From Streptomyces sp. GKU 895 (lineage in GTDB: Bacteria > Actinomycetota > Actinomycetes > Streptomycetales > Streptomycetaceae), in assembly GCA_002027195.1 (NCBI GenBank), contig MWJO01000071.1:1-44741 (forward strand): 44,741 nucleotides of DNA, in the 5' to 3' direction. How positions within the stretch are numbered: the first letter of the stretch is position 1; each line of letters starts with the position of its first letter. A program made the position numbers and the translations under genes. Below the pieces are notes generated by a model. It saw only the letters and a program-made list of their open reading frames with translations. It did not search any database and was not told the origin of the DNA. Below, piece after piece: positions 1 through 9,409 of this stretch.

Positions 1-52
1 CAGCGGCGGCGTCGTCGTGTGGCGGCGGCTGCGGAGGGGGCAGCTGACGTGA
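1..52 (+). CDS. C-terminal fragment of an unknown protein
   Basis: One frame is open from the left edge to a TGA at 50-52 and ends in a basic tail (residues ..VVVWRRLRRGQLT). It is followed 50 bp later by a strong intrinsic terminator on the same strand, which supports a real gene ending here. The tail looks like the cytoplasmic end of a membrane protein, but 16 codons are too few for any functional call. Confidence 0.3.
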   Translation, partial: SGGVVVWRRLRRGQLT

Positions 53-101
53 GGCGGCTGAGCTCCCTGTCGCACGTTGAGCTTCTTGTCGCATCCGGAC
101 G

Positions 102-135
102 AGCCGGGCCCGCACGGGGGTGGGGCCCGGCTTTT
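102..135 (+). terminator. Intrinsic terminator
   Basis: A perfect 10-bp stem AGCCGGGCCC (102-111) / GGGCCCGGCT (123-132) with an 11-nt loop is followed by a short T run. It would end transcription of the partial gene at the left edge and insulate the DUF2617 gene. Confidence 0.8.
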
Positions 136-197
136 CGCGCCCGGCGCGCGGATGCCCCGGCGTACGCCCTGGCGGGCCCGGCGTGCGCCGTAGTTGA

Positions 198-276
198 ACA
201 GTTGAACTGTGGAGCCCTCTGAGGGATGGAAACGCCACGAAGTTGGGTAAAAACGCTGTGGCGGCGCCACAGTTCA
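198..276. promoter_or_regulatory. Cluster of palindromes upstream of the DUF2617 gene
   Basis: The 302-bp stretch 136-437 holds no gene. Inside it are three short dyads: ACAGTTGAACTGT (198-210), CCCTCTGAGGG (215-225) and CTGTGGCGGCGCCACAG (256-272). TGAACTGTGG (203-212) is also repeated in inverted orientation as CCACAGTTCA (267-276), and GTTGAAC occurs twice in direct orientation (193-199, 201-207). The arrangement suggests operator sites at the promoter of the 438-965 gene. I recognise no specific regulator. Confidence 0.4.
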
Positions 277-437
277 TGATTCCCTCTAAATCACCAAAGC
301 GGGCCCTCGGCCGTCCTCCGGACACTTCAGCAGCGACATCCCGACCGGGCCGACCGGGCCGAATCCCCGCCGGTGTCGGCCGGGTGCGCCGGCGCCCCCC
401 ACACCGCCCTTTCTTTGCGTGCTTGCGGAGCCGATCC

Positions 438-965
438 ATGCTCACGACCCTGAACACCTCCTACACCGATACGCGCGCGGCCGACCTCGCCTGGGCGCTG
501 GGACGCGAGCCGCTTCCGGCGCTGGCCACGCTCGACCTCGAACTGGCCGGGTCGACCCTCCAGTTGAGACTGCTCGGCGCGTCCCACCAGGTCCTCCTGG
601 AGGAGGAGCGCGGCACCTGTTCGGAGACGGTGGCCTGCATCCCGGGCAGCAGCACTCCGCTGCCGCTCGGCGTCGCCAAACGGGTCGGCGACTGGGAGTA
701 CGAGTTCGCGGCGCGCGTGGAGGTCCTCTCCCCGGGCCAGTTCGCGGGCCGCGCCCAGGAGTTGCTGGCCCTCGTCTCCGACCATCCGCACGGCCTCGCG
801 GGCGTCTTCCCGGGCAGCCCGCACGCCTTCACGGCGCTGCTCGCCCAGCGCCACGAGGGCCAGGTGCTGTGGCGGACCTGGCACGCGTACCCGCAGGACG
901 GCCAGTTGGTGGCGACCCGGACGAAGGTCGGCGTCAAGATTCCCGCCGCGCTCCAGGCGCACTGA
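438..965 (+). CDS. DUF2617 family protein
   Basis: This 175-residue soluble protein matches the DUF2617 family, which is conserved in Streptomyces and has no known function. The N-terminus begins MLTTLNTSYTDTRAADLAWA and the chain carries the family's central ERGTCSETVACIPG segment. I chose the ATG at 438 because GGAG (427-430) lies 7 nt upstream and family members start there; the frame is open further upstream but that part has no coding character. There are no membrane segments or signal peptide. Its stop codon lies inside the first unit of a 22-bp tandem repeat. It precedes the spermidine-synthase-like gene by 157 bp and may share its transcript. Confidence 0.85.
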   Translation: MLTTLNTSYTDTRAADLAWALGREPLPALATLDLELAGSTLQLRLLGASHQVLLEEERGTCSETVACIPGSSTPLPLGVAKRVGDWEYEFAARVEVLSPGQFAGRAQELLALVSDHPHGLAGVFPGSPHAFTALLAQRHEGQVLWRTWHAYPQDGQLVATRTKVGVKIPAALQAH

Positions 966-1033
966 CCCCGCGCTCCAGGCGCACTGACCCCGCGCTCCAG
1001 GTGTACCGACCCCGCGCTCCAGGTGCACTGACC
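946..1033 (+). repeat. Tandem repeat, 4 copies of 22 bp
   Basis: Four head-to-tail copies with starts at 946, 968, 990 and 1012. Copies 1 and 2 are identical, and copies 3 and 4 differ at one to three positions. The core reads CGCGCTCCAGG(C/T)G(C/T)AC. The first copy contains the last codons and the TGA of the DUF2617 gene, so the repeat is an amplification of the gene's 3' end. It could be replication slippage; any RNA function is unknown. Confidence 0.9.
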
Positions 1034-1122
1034 CGCGGCGCAAACCCCGGTCCGCCCCTCGGCCGTGAGTTCCACACGTGTGGGTGACGAAGCGTGCCGT
1101 TGCAGTGACGTACCGTCGCAAC

Positions 1123-2766
1123 GTGATCGAACCGCACGCGCCCGCCCCGCCCGGCACAGCGCCGCCCTGGGCGGGTCCTGTGCGGCTTCCGGTGCGGCCC
1201 GCGGTCGGGCGGTTCCTGGTCCTCGCGGGGGTGTTCGTCTGCGCCGCGTGCGGACTGGTGTACGAACTCGAACTGGTCGCCCTCGCCTCGTACTTGATCG
1301 GCGACTCGGTCACCCAGGCCTCCGTCGTGCTGTCCGTGATGGTCTTCGCGATGGGCGTCGGCTCGCTGCTCGCCAAACGGCTGCGCCGGCATGCGGCGGC
1401 CGGGTTCGGCGCGATCGAGGCCGCGCTCGCCCTCGTCGGCGGGTGCAGCGCGATGGCGCTGTACGCCGTCTTCGCCTGGACCGGCGACTGGGGCGGCCTG
1501 TGGGCCCACGGACCGCGCTGCCTGCTGGTCGCGTTCTCCCTCGCGATCGGGCTGCTCATCGGGGCCGAGGTCCCGCTGCTGATGGAGCTGATCCAGCGCA
1601 TCCGCCGCCAGGACGCGGGCGGCGCGGTCGCCGACCTGTTCGCCGCGGACTACGTCGGCGGTCTGGTGGGCGGCCTCGCCTTCCCCTTCCTCCTGCTGCC
1701 GATGCTGGGCCAGCTGACCGGCGCCCTGATCACCGGGACCGTCAACGCGATCGTGGGCGGCGCCCTCGTCCTCGGGCTGTTCCGCCGCGATCTGACCCGC
1801 CGGGCGCGCTGGCTGCTGGTGATCGCCAACCTGGCCGTGCTGGGCGTCCTCGCCGCGGCGGCCGTACTCGTCGACGACTTCGAACGCGCGGCGCGGCAGG
1901 CGGTGTACGGCGACGACGTCCGCGTGGCCCTCCAGACCGACGTCCAGGAGGTCGTCCTCACCGGCGGCACCCACGGCCGCCCCCTCGACCTCTTCCTCGA
2001 CGGCCGCCTCCGGGTCAGCGGCCGCGACGAACGCCGGTACCACGAGGCGCTGGTCCACCCCGCGATGAACGGCCCGCACACCCGCGTGCTGATCCTCGGC
2101 GGCGGCGACGGGCTGGCGGCGCGCGAGGTCCTGCGCCATCCCGACGTCCGCCGCGTCGACGTCGTCGAACTCGACGCCGGGGTGGTGCGGCTGGCCCGCA
2201 CGGACCCCGCCCTCGCCGCCCTCAACGGCCACGTGTACGACGACCCGCGCGTCCACGTCACCACGGGCGACGCCTTCGGCTGGCTGCGGCAGGCGCGGCC
2301 CGCCGCCTACGACGTGCTGATCGCCGACCTGCCCGACCCGGGCATCACCGCCAGCACCAAGCTGTACTCCCAGGAGTTCTACGGCCTCGCCCACCGCGCC
2401 CTGGCCCCGGGCGGCCGCCTCGTGGTGCACGCCGGGCCGGTCTCCTCCCGCCCCCGCGTCTTCTGGACGGTCGACACCACGATGCGCGCGGCGGGGCTGC
2501 GTACCGTGCCCTACTGCGTCGGCGGGCGCGACGAGGGATTCGCGGCCGGGCCCGACCGGGTGACCGGCGCCTCCCGCGCGCCCCGGGACTGGGGCTTCGT
2601 GCTGGCCGCCGCCGATACGACGCCCGCCCTGGGCCTCGACGCGCACGCACCACCGCCCCGGACCCTGACCGTGGCGTCCCTCGCGGCGGACGCCCGCGCG
2701 GTGGCCCGGACCCGGATCACCGGCATGCCGCCGTCGACGCTGGTGCACCCCGCGTACGCGAACTGA
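1123..2766 (+). CDS. Membrane-anchored polyamine aminopropyltransferase (spermidine synthase-like)
   Basis: The 547-residue protein has two parts. Residues about 25-260 are strongly hydrophobic, with roughly seven membrane segments. Residues about 270-510 form a SpeE-type Rossmann methyltransferase-like domain with the GGGDG nucleotide motif at 326-330, a following VVELD acidic loop, and IADLPDP at 400-406 supplying the catalytic-position Asp402. By family it would transfer an aminopropyl group from decarboxylated SAM, but membrane-fused versions are poorly studied and the true substrate may differ. The GTG at 1123 is preferred because the protein then begins VIEPHAPAPP, as I recall for streptomycete homologues. 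The frame extends upstream to a GTG at 1078 without clear support, and no strong ribosome site is seen for either. Confidence 0.8.
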   Translation: MIEPHAPAPPGTAPPWAGPVRLPVRPAVGRFLVLAGVFVCAACGLVYELELVALASYLIGDSVTQASVVLSVMVFAMGVGSLLAKRLRRHAAAGFGAIEAALALVGGCSAMALYAVFAWTGDWGGLWAHGPRCLLVAFSLAIGLLIGAEVPLLMELIQRIRRQDAGGAVADLFAADYVGGLVGGLAFPFLLLPMLGQLTGALITGTVNAIVGGALVLGLFRRDLTRRARWLLVIANLAVLGVLAAAAVLVDDFERAARQAVYGDDVRVALQTDVQEVVLTGGTHGRPLDLFLDGRLRVSGRDERRYHEALVHPAMNGPHTRVLILGGGDGLAAREVLRHPDVRRVDVVELDAGVVRLARTDPALAALNGHVYDDPRVHVTTGDAFGWLRQARPAAYDVLIADLPDPGITASTKLYSQEFYGLAHRALAPGGRLVVHAGPVSSRPRVFWTVDTTMRAAGLRTVPYCVGGRDEGFAAGPDRVTGASRAPRDWGFVLAAADTTPALGLDAHAPPPRTLTVASLAADARAVARTRITGMPPSTLVHPAYAN

Positions 2767-2892
2767 CCGGCCCGCGCCCGCGCAAGGGACGCCGACCGCG
2801 ACCGCCGAGGCCAGTGCGCCGGGGCCCTGGCCCGCCGACACGAGGGCGCGGTCACTTTCGACCAACGGGGGTGCAGTCGTCGGTCCTCTGGG

Positions 2893-2898
2893 TAGGCT
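2893..2898 (+). promoter_or_regulatory. Putative -10 element, leaderless mRNA
   Basis: TAGGCT fits the TANNNT -10 consensus and ends 8 nt before the ATG at 2907, so transcription would begin at or next to the start codon. No Shine-Dalgarno sequence is present. Confidence 0.45.
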
Positions 2899-2906
2899 CG
2901 CTGACC

Positions 2907-3792
2907 ATGGAGCATGAGGTGTTCGTTCCGGTTCCGGCCGAGCGGCTCAGGGAGGCGCTGGCCGATCCCCTTCGGGTCGCCCGGGCCGTTCCCGGGCTCC
3001 AGCAGGACGCCGGCGCCGAGCCCGTCACCGGGCGGCTCAAGGTGCGCGTCGGCAGCCACTCCGTCACGTACCGCGGCACGGCCCGCCTCTCCGCCCGGGA
3101 CGACGGCACGTACGCGGTCGAGGGCGAGGCGGTGGAGGCCCGGGGCAGCGGAAAGGTGACGCTGACGCTGACCCTGCGGCTCAGGGAGGCCGAGGGCGGC
3201 ACGAACGTCATCTTCGGAGGGACGGCCGCGGCGGACGGACGCATCACTGAGCTGCCGGGGGAGTCGGTGACGTCGGCGGTGACGCGGCTGCTGAACCGTT
3301 TCGCGGAGAGCCTGGGGAGCCAGGAGACCGGCGAGCCCGAGACCACGGGGGCCGAGGCCACTGAGCCGGAGGCTGCTGAGCCCGAGGCCGCTGGGCCCGA
3401 GGCCACCGAGCCCGAGGCCACCGAGGCAGAGGCCACCGAGCCTGAGACCATGGAGGCCCCCGGGACCCCGGAAACCACCGAGGTCCCGGAAACCACCGAG
3501 CCCCCGGAAGCCGCAGAGGAACCCGAGCCCGAGGGTCTTTCCGGCGGCCAGGGCGAGACGAGGACCACACCACCCCCCGCGACCTCCCCGCCGAGGCCGC
3601 GCACGCGCGCCGCACGATGATCGGCCGCAGCGCCGAGGAGGTCGACCACGCACCCCCGCGCGCCGCTACGCCCCCGTCCCCGCACCGCAGACCATCGCCC
3701 CGAACTCGGCACTGCGGTGGGCGGCTCCCGCGGCGGCGGTGGCCCTGGCCTCGGCGATCGTGGTGACCCGGGCGCTGCGCAAGCGCCGCTGA
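2907..3792 (+). CDS. SRPBCC (CoxG-like) protein with C-terminal membrane anchor, two apparent frameshifts
   Basis: Residues 1-135 form a CoxG/SRPBCC lipid-pocket fold (MEHEVFVPVPAERL.. to ..TSAVTRLLNRFAESL). A Glu/Pro/Thr/Ala-rich linker of about 70 residues follows, and then a predicted single anchor with a basic end (..VALASAIVVTRALRKRR). The first frame stops at 3620. The downstream coding signal continues through two frame changes, near 3555-3562 and 3660-3663, each explained by one missing G. Restoring both gives 295 residues ending at 3792. Membrane-tethered CoxG-like proteins are thought to bind hydrophobic ligands; no substrate can be named here. If the indels are real, the protein ends at 237 residues without its anchor. 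Confidence 0.7.
3330..3536 (+). repeat. Degenerate Glu/Pro/Thr/Ala codon repeat
   Basis: A low-complexity block of GAG-GCC-ACC-GAG-CCC type units encodes repeated EATEPEA motifs in the linker of the SRPBCC protein. It probably forms an extended acidic spacer between the folded domain and the membrane anchor. Confidence 0.75.
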
Positions 3793-3851
3793 GCAACGCA
3801 CCCGCGGCCCCCGAGCCACCACCGCAGCCGATGCCCTCTTGATCGCCCCAG

Positions 3852-3857
3852 TAGGGT
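3852..3857 (+). promoter_or_regulatory. Putative -10 element, leaderless mRNA
   Basis: TAGGGT ends 6 nt before the GTG at 3864, and no ribosome-binding site is visible. This fits a leaderless transcript for the epimerase-pyrE pair. Confidence 0.5.
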
Positions 3858-3863
3858 CGTCCC

Positions 3864-4661
3864 GTGAGTAACGAACCCATCACGCTGACCGCGGGTGACG
3901 CGGAGGTGACCGTGCTGCCGGGGAACGGTGGGCGGATCGGCGGGCTGCGCATCGGTGGCGTCGAGCTGCTGCGGCAGGGCGAGCGCTTCGGCTGCTTCCC
4001 CATGGTGCCCTGGTGCGGGCGGATCAGGGACGGACGGTTCCGGGACGGGGCCGGCGTCCGGCAGATGCCGCTCAACGCCCCGCCGCACGCCATCCACGGC
4101 ACCGCGCGCGACGGCGCCTGGCGCGTCGCCCGCGCCACGGCCGACGAGGCCGTCATCACGTACGACCTGGTCGACCCGTGGCCCTACCCCGGCCGCGTCA
4201 CCCAGGCCGTCGCGCTCACCCCGGACGCCCTGACGCTGACCATGTCCGTCGAGACGTACGACTCCTCCTTCCCGGCCCAGATCGGCTGGCACCCGTGGTT
4301 CAACCGCAACCTCGGCGGCGCGGGCGCGGAGGACGTGCGGGTCGCCTTCGAGGCGGCCTGGCAGGAGGAGCGCGGGGACGATCATCTGCCCACCGGGCGG
4401 CGGATCGACCCGGAGCCCGGGCCCTGGGACGACTGCTTCGGGATGCCCGGCGGCGTCGACGTGACGCTGACCTGGCCGGGGCAGCTGGAGCTGAAGGTCG
4501 GCTCCCGCGAGGAGTGGGTCGTCGTCTACGACGAGCAGGCCGAGGCCGTCTGCGTGGAGCCGCAGACCGGGCCGCCCAACGGGCTGAACACGCTGCCGCG
4601 CCTGGTCACGCTGCTGGAGCCACTGGAGGCCTCGACGACCTGGTCCTGGCGTCGGCTTTAA
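3864..4661 (+). CDS. Aldose 1-epimerase family protein
   Basis: This 265-residue cytoplasmic enzyme belongs to the galactose mutarotase fold, which interconverts alpha and beta anomers of aldoses. Visible family residues are His75 and His78 (PPHAIHG), His143 (GWHPWF) as the likely general acid, and Glu232 (CVEPQTGP) as the likely general base. Family length is 260-300, so it is complete. The GTG at 3864 is supported by a -10-like TAGGGT just upstream. The stop codon overlaps the -10-like hexamer of pyrE, which begins 10 bp later, so the two genes may be both co-transcribed and independently started. The sugar substrate cannot be read from the sequence. Confidence 0.88.
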   Translation: MSNEPITLTAGDAEVTVLPGNGGRIGGLRIGGVELLRQGERFGCFPMVPWCGRIRDGRFRDGAGVRQMPLNAPPHAIHGTARDGAWRVARATADEAVITYDLVDPWPYPGRVTQAVALTPDALTLTMSVETYDSSFPAQIGWHPWFNRNLGGAGAEDVRVAFEAAWQEERGDDHLPTGRRIDPEPGPWDDCFGMPGGVDVTLTWPGQLELKVGSREEWVVVYDEQAEAVCVEPQTGPPNGLNTLPRLVTLLEPLEASTTWSWRRL

Positions 4662-4664
4662 GCT
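4659..4664 (+). promoter_or_regulatory. Putative pyrE -10 element, leaderless mRNA
   Basis: TAAGCT overlaps the TAA stop of the epimerase gene and ends exactly 7 nt before the pyrE ATG at 4672. There is no Shine-Dalgarno sequence. Confidence 0.5.
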
Positions 4665-4671
4665 GACTCGC

Positions 4672-5220
4672 ATGACGGATGTACGCGGCGCGCTGCTGCA
4701 GCAGATCAAGGACAAGGCCGTGGTGCACGGCAAGGTGACCCTGTCGTCGGGTCTGGAGGCGGACTACTACGTCGACCTGCGGCGCATCACCCTCGACGGG
4801 GAGGCCGCCCCGCTGGTCGGCCAGGTGCTGCTCGACCTGACGGCCGACCTGGAGTTCGACGCGGTCGGCGGCCTGACCATGGGCGCCGACCCGGTCGCCG
4901 CCGCCATGCTGCACGCGGCCGCCGCGCGGGGGCGGAAGCTCGACGCCTTCGTCGTGCGCAAGGCCGCCAAGGCGCACGGGCTGCAGCGCCGCGTCGAGGG
5001 CCCGGACATCGCGGGCCGCCGTGTCCTCGTCGTCGAGGACACCTCCACCACCGGCGGTTCTCCGCTGACCGCCGTGGAGGCCGTGCGGGAGGCGGGGGCC
5101 GAGGTCGTCGCCGTCGCCACCATCGTCGACCGGGCCACCGGCGCCGCCGAGAAGATCGAAGAGGGCGCCGGTGTGCCGTACCGCTTCGCCTTCTCCAAGG
5201 ACGAGTTGGGCCTGGACTGA
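4672..5220 (+). CDS. pyrE: Orotate phosphoribosyltransferase
   Basis: A 182-residue enzyme of the phosphoribosyltransferase type I fold. It joins orotate to PRPP to form orotidine 5'-phosphate in de novo pyrimidine synthesis. The PRPP-binding motif VLVVEDTSTTGGS lies at 118-130. The flexible-loop basic segment RKAAKAHG (96-103) is typical of the enzyme. Length matches actinobacterial PyrE. The gene stands apart from other pyrimidine genes, next to the aldolase gene, an order I recall from other Streptomyces chromosomes. Confidence 0.95.
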   Translation: MTDVRGALLQQIKDKAVVHGKVTLSSGLEADYYVDLRRITLDGEAAPLVGQVLLDLTADLEFDAVGGLTMGADPVAAAMLHAAAARGRKLDAFVVRKAAKAHGLQRRVEGPDIAGRRVLVVEDTSTTGGSPLTAVEAVREAGAEVVAVATIVDRATGAAEKIEEGAGVPYRFAFSKDELGLD

Positions 5221-5235
5221 CAAGGGCGCCCGAAA

Positions 5236-5269
5236 GCTCCGAGAACTGGGACTTATGGCCGCTCGGAGC
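5236..5269. terminator. Inverted repeat between pyrE and the aldolase gene
   Basis: GCTCCGAG (5236-5243) and CTCGGAGC (5262-5269) form a perfect 8-bp stem around an 18-nt loop, 15 bp after the pyrE stop. There is no T run, so it may be a weak terminator of the kind seen in actinomycetes or an operator in the aldolase promoter region. Confidence 0.35.
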
Positions 5270-5386
5270 ATCCCGGTACGTCTGGAAAGATGGGGCCCGA
5301 CGACGACGTCGCAACCCCCACACAAGGTCTAGGTCAGGGCCGTCAGCACGTAGTACGCCAACCCGCACACTCCAAGGAGCGGACAG

Positions 5387-6409
<1,023 letters not shown>

Positions 6410-6422
6410 CCCGTTCTTGTTT

Positions 6423-6459
6423 CAGTGAGCCCGGTGCTTCGGCGCCGGGCTCACTGTTT
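6423..6459 (+). terminator. Strong intrinsic terminator of the aldolase gene
   Basis: A 15-bp stem (6423-6437 with 6442-6456, one G-T wobble) is capped by a stable TTCG tetraloop and followed by TTT. It ends 14 bp before the next start codon. Confidence 0.9.
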
Positions 6460-6469
6460 ACTTGGGGGC

Positions 6470-7920
6470 ATGGCTGACGTCCGGCTGGCCTCGCCGCAGG
6501 GCAAATGGATCCTGCTCACCACCGTCCTCGGCTCCAGCATGGCGATGCTGGACTCGACCGTGGTCAACGTGGCGCTCCCGCGTATCGGGCGGGACCTCGA
6601 CGCCGATCTCGGCGCGCTGCAGTGGACCGTCAACGCGTACATGCTCACGCTCGCCGGGCTGATCCTGCTGGGCGGTTCGCTCGGGGACCGGTACGGGCGG
6701 CGCAAGGTCTTCGTCATCGGTGTGGTGTGGTTCGCCGCCGCCTCCCTGCTGTGCGGACTCGCGCCGAACGCCGGGGTGCTCATCGGGGCGCGGGCGTTGC
6801 AGGGCGTGGGCGGGGCACTTCTCACGCCCGGCTCGCTGGCGCTCATCCAGGCCTCCTTCCATCCCGACGACCGGGGGCGGGCGGTCGGGCTGTGGTCCGG
6901 GCTTCGGGGGCATCGGCGCGGCCGTCGGGCCGTTCCTGGGCGGCTGGCTGGTGGACGGGCCCGGCTGGCGCTGGGTGTTCCTGCTGAACGTCCCGCTGGC
7001 CCTGGTGTGCGCCCCCATCGCCGTACGGCACGTGCCCGAGTCGGGGGACGGCCGCAAGCACACCAGCTTCGACGTCCTGGGCGCGCTGCTGGGGGCGCTG
7101 GCGCTGGCGCTGGTGACGTACGCGCTGATCGAGGCGGACTGGATCACGGCGGTCCTCGGCGTGGGCACCGGCGTCGCCTTCGGGTACGTCGAGAAGCGGC
7201 GCCCCGACCCGATGATGCCGCTCGGGATCTTCGCGTCCCGGCAGTTCACGGCCGTCAACCTGGTCACCCTGTGCGTCTACGCGGCCCTCGGCGGCTTCTT
7301 CTTCCTCGCCGCGCTCCAGCTCCAGGTCGTCGCCGGTTACTCGGCCCTGGGCGCCGGTACGGCCCTGCTGCCGACGACCGTCATGATGCTGCTGTTCTCG
7401 GCCCGGTCCGGCGAACTGGCGGACCGCATCGGCCCGCGCGTCCCGCTCACGGCCGGGCCCCTGCTGTGCGCGGTCGGGATGCTGCTGATGCTGCGGGTCG
7501 GGCCGGACGCGAACTACTTCGCCGACGTGCTGCCCGCGCTCGTCGTCCTCGGCCTGGGCCTGGTCACCCTGGTCGCCCCGCTCACCGCGACCGTGCTGGC
7601 CTCGGTGGACGTGGCCCGGGCCGGCCTGGCCAGCGGCATCAACAACGCGGCGGCCCGCGCGGCCGGCCTCATCGCGGTCGCCGCGCTCCCGATGATCGCC
7701 GGGATGGGCGAGGAGGCCTACCGCACACCGAGCGCCTTCGACGACGCGTTCGGGCGGGCAATGGTGGTGTGCGCGGGGGCGATGGTCGTGGGGGCGGCGG
7801 TCGCCTTCACGACCGTACGGTCGCTGCCGCCGGACTGCACCCGTCCCGAATGCCTGCACCACGGCTCGGTCACGGCTCCGCCGCTGGGAGGGGCAGCGGA
7901 CGCGGGGGAAGCTGGCGTAG
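6470..7920 (+). CDS. MFS transporter, DHA2 (EmrB/QacA) family, frameshifted
   Basis: The product is a drug:proton antiporter type exporter in the cytoplasmic membrane. Motif D1-like DSTVVNVALPRIG and motif A GGSLGDRYGRRK lie in the first 90 residues, and about 13-14 hydrophobic segments follow. The first frame is interrupted after ..RAVGLWSG: one extra base in 6899-6902 moves the coding signal to another frame, which resumes GFGGIGAAVGPFLGGW. That second frame has no stop before the next gene. Assuming one extra G in the run near 7888-7894, the protein ends TAPPLEG.. at a TAG at 7918, giving 482 residues. The second indel is inferred and the C-terminus is uncertain. ATG 6470 follows GGGGGC. 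Confidence 0.75.
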
Positions 7921-7998
7921 GGGGCCTGACCGAGGGGGCGGTAGGCGGGGGCCTGGCCGCGGGGGCGGCCGGCGTGGGCCATGGAGGAGACTGGAGCC

Positions 7999-8411
7999 AT
8001 GTCGATTCACGAGAACCTCCTCGGGGGCCCGCCCCGACCCACCTCCCCGACGACCCGGAGCCCCGTGAGCTCCTGGCGAACGGAACGGCACCCGCCGACG
8101 TCGCCGCCAAGTACCCCACCTCCTCCCTGGCCTGGGCCCAGCTGGCCGACGAGGCGTTCGAGCGGGGCAGCGTCGTGGAGTCGTACGCCTACGCCCGTAC
8201 GGGCTACCACCGCGGCCTGGACGCGCTGCGCCGCAACGGCTGGAAGGGCCACGGCCCGGTCCCCTGGGAGCACGAGCCGAACCGCGGCTTCCTGCGCGCC
8301 CTGCACGCCCTCGCCCGCGCCGCCGGGTCGATCGGCGAGCAGGAGGAGTACGAGCGCTGCAGCCAGTTCCTGAAGGACTCCTCGCCGACGGCGGCCCAGA
8401 CCCTGGGCTAG
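7999..8411 (+). CDS. DUF3151 family protein, one apparent frameshift
   Basis: This matches the streptomycete DUF3151 family (N-terminus MSIHENLLGGPP, then THLPDDPEPRELLASGTAP-like and TPR-like helices with SSLAWAQLADEAFERG and YAYARTGYHRGLDALRRNGWKG). The frame from ATG 7999 (GGAG 7993-7996) would break after residue 12. The main coding frame is regained if the C run at 8032-8035 lost one C, which gives 137 residues. Function is unknown; helical repeats suggest protein-protein contacts. The apparent long fusion with the MFS gene upstream is an artefact of the indels. A terminator follows. Confidence 0.75.
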
Positions 8412-8437
8412 GACCTGGACCTGGTCAGACGTGTGCG

Positions 8438-8464
8438 GGCCCGGCTGTGATGCAGTCGGGCCTT
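8438..8464 (+). terminator. Intrinsic terminator after the DUF3151 gene
   Basis: GGCCCGGCTG (8438-8447) pairs with CAGTCGGGCC (8453-8462), 10 bp with one G-T pair and a 5-nt loop, followed by TT. It separates the DUF3151 gene from the kyn genes. Confidence 0.6.
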
Positions 8465-8569
8465 GCGCATGCCGGGGGTGACGGCTGAGGATTCGGGTGG
8501 GGACCGGGGCCCCCGTGTCGGTAACGGCAGGGGCGGACCGCTACCCGGAGTACACAACAGGAGACAGCG

Positions 8570-9409
8570 ATGTCCCACGAGGCTCACGAGAACCTGGAGC
8601 CCGAGACCCCGCATCTCGACTTCGAAGGCACGACGCCGTACGAGGACTACGTCAAGGCGGACGTGCTCACCCACCTCCAGCACACCCTCTCCGACGATCC
8701 CGGAGAGATGGTCTTCCTGGTCACGACCCAGGTGATGGAGCTGTGGTTCACGGTCATCGTCCATGAGTGGGAGACCGCGGCCCGAGCGCTGCGCTCCGAC
8801 GACGTGCCGGTCGCGGTCGACGCGCTGAAGCGTTCCGTACGGGAGCTGGAGGCGCTGAACGCGTCCTGGCGGCCGCTCGGCCAGCTGACCCCGGCGCAGT
8901 TCAACTCCTACCGGGCCGCGCTGGGCGAGGGCTCCGGCTTCCAGTCGGCGATGTACCGGCGGATGGAGTTCCTGCTCGGCGAGAAGTCGGCGTCCATGCT
9001 CGTCCCGCACCGGGGTGCCCCGCGCGTGCACGCCGAGCTGGAGAAGGCGCTGCACGAGCCGAGCCTGTACGACGAGGTGCTGCGGCTGCTGGCCCGGCGC
9101 GGGCACGCCATCCCGGACGCCGTGCTGACGCGTGACGTGTCCCGGCGGTACGAGCCGTCGCCCGAGGTGGAGGCCGCCTGGACCGCCCTCTACTCCGGTG
9201 ACCCGAACGACGAACTCGCCCGGCTCGGCGAGGCGTTGACCGATGTCGCCGAGCTGGTGTGGCGCTGGCGCAACGACCATCTGGTGGCCACGCGGCGCGC
9301 GATGGGCGCCAAGGCGGGCACGGGCGGCTCCGCCGGGGTGGCCTGGCTGGAGAAGCGGGCGCAGAAGAACGTGTTCCCCGAGCTGTGGACGGCGCGGTCG
9401 CATGTCTGA
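8570..9409 (+). CDS. kynA: Tryptophan 2,3-dioxygenase
   Basis: A 279-residue haem dioxygenase that opens the indole ring of L-tryptophan to N-formylkynurenine, the first step of the kynurenine pathway. The family landmarks MELWFTVIVHEW, RSVRELEALN, FNSYRAALGEGSGFQS and the C-terminal WRWRNDHLVATRRAMGAKAGTGGSAG are all present; the last holds the expected haem-ligand histidine and the mobile substrate loop. AGGAGA (8559-8564) is 5 nt before the ATG. The gene overlaps kynU by 8 bp, so the two are translationally coupled. Confidence 0.95.
   Translation: MSHEAHENLEPETPHLDFEGTTPYEDYVKADVLTHLQHTLSDDPGEMVFLVTTQVMELWFTVIVHEWETAARALRSDDVPVAVDALKRSVRELEALNASWRPLGQLTPAQFNSYRAALGEGSGFQSAMYRRMEFLLGEKSASMLVPHRGAPRVHAELEKALHEPSLYDEVLRLLARRGHAIPDAVLTRDVSRRYEPSPEVEAAWTALYSGDPNDELARLGEALTDVAELVWRWRNDHLVATRRAMGAKAGTGGSAGVAWLEKRAQKNVFPELWTARSHV

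Noticed and set aside
934..2865. A 643-codon minus-strand open frame opposite the spermidine-synthase-like gene
   Set aside because: The translation is repetitive, of skewed composition and without family motifs, while the plus strand encodes a recognisable enzyme.
6720..8411. A single long protein fusing the MFS exporter to the DUF3151 protein
   Set aside because: The fusion exists only because indels remove the MFS stop and shift the DUF3151 frame. A valid ATG with a ribosome site at 7999 and the family N-terminus MSIHENLLGG show two genes.
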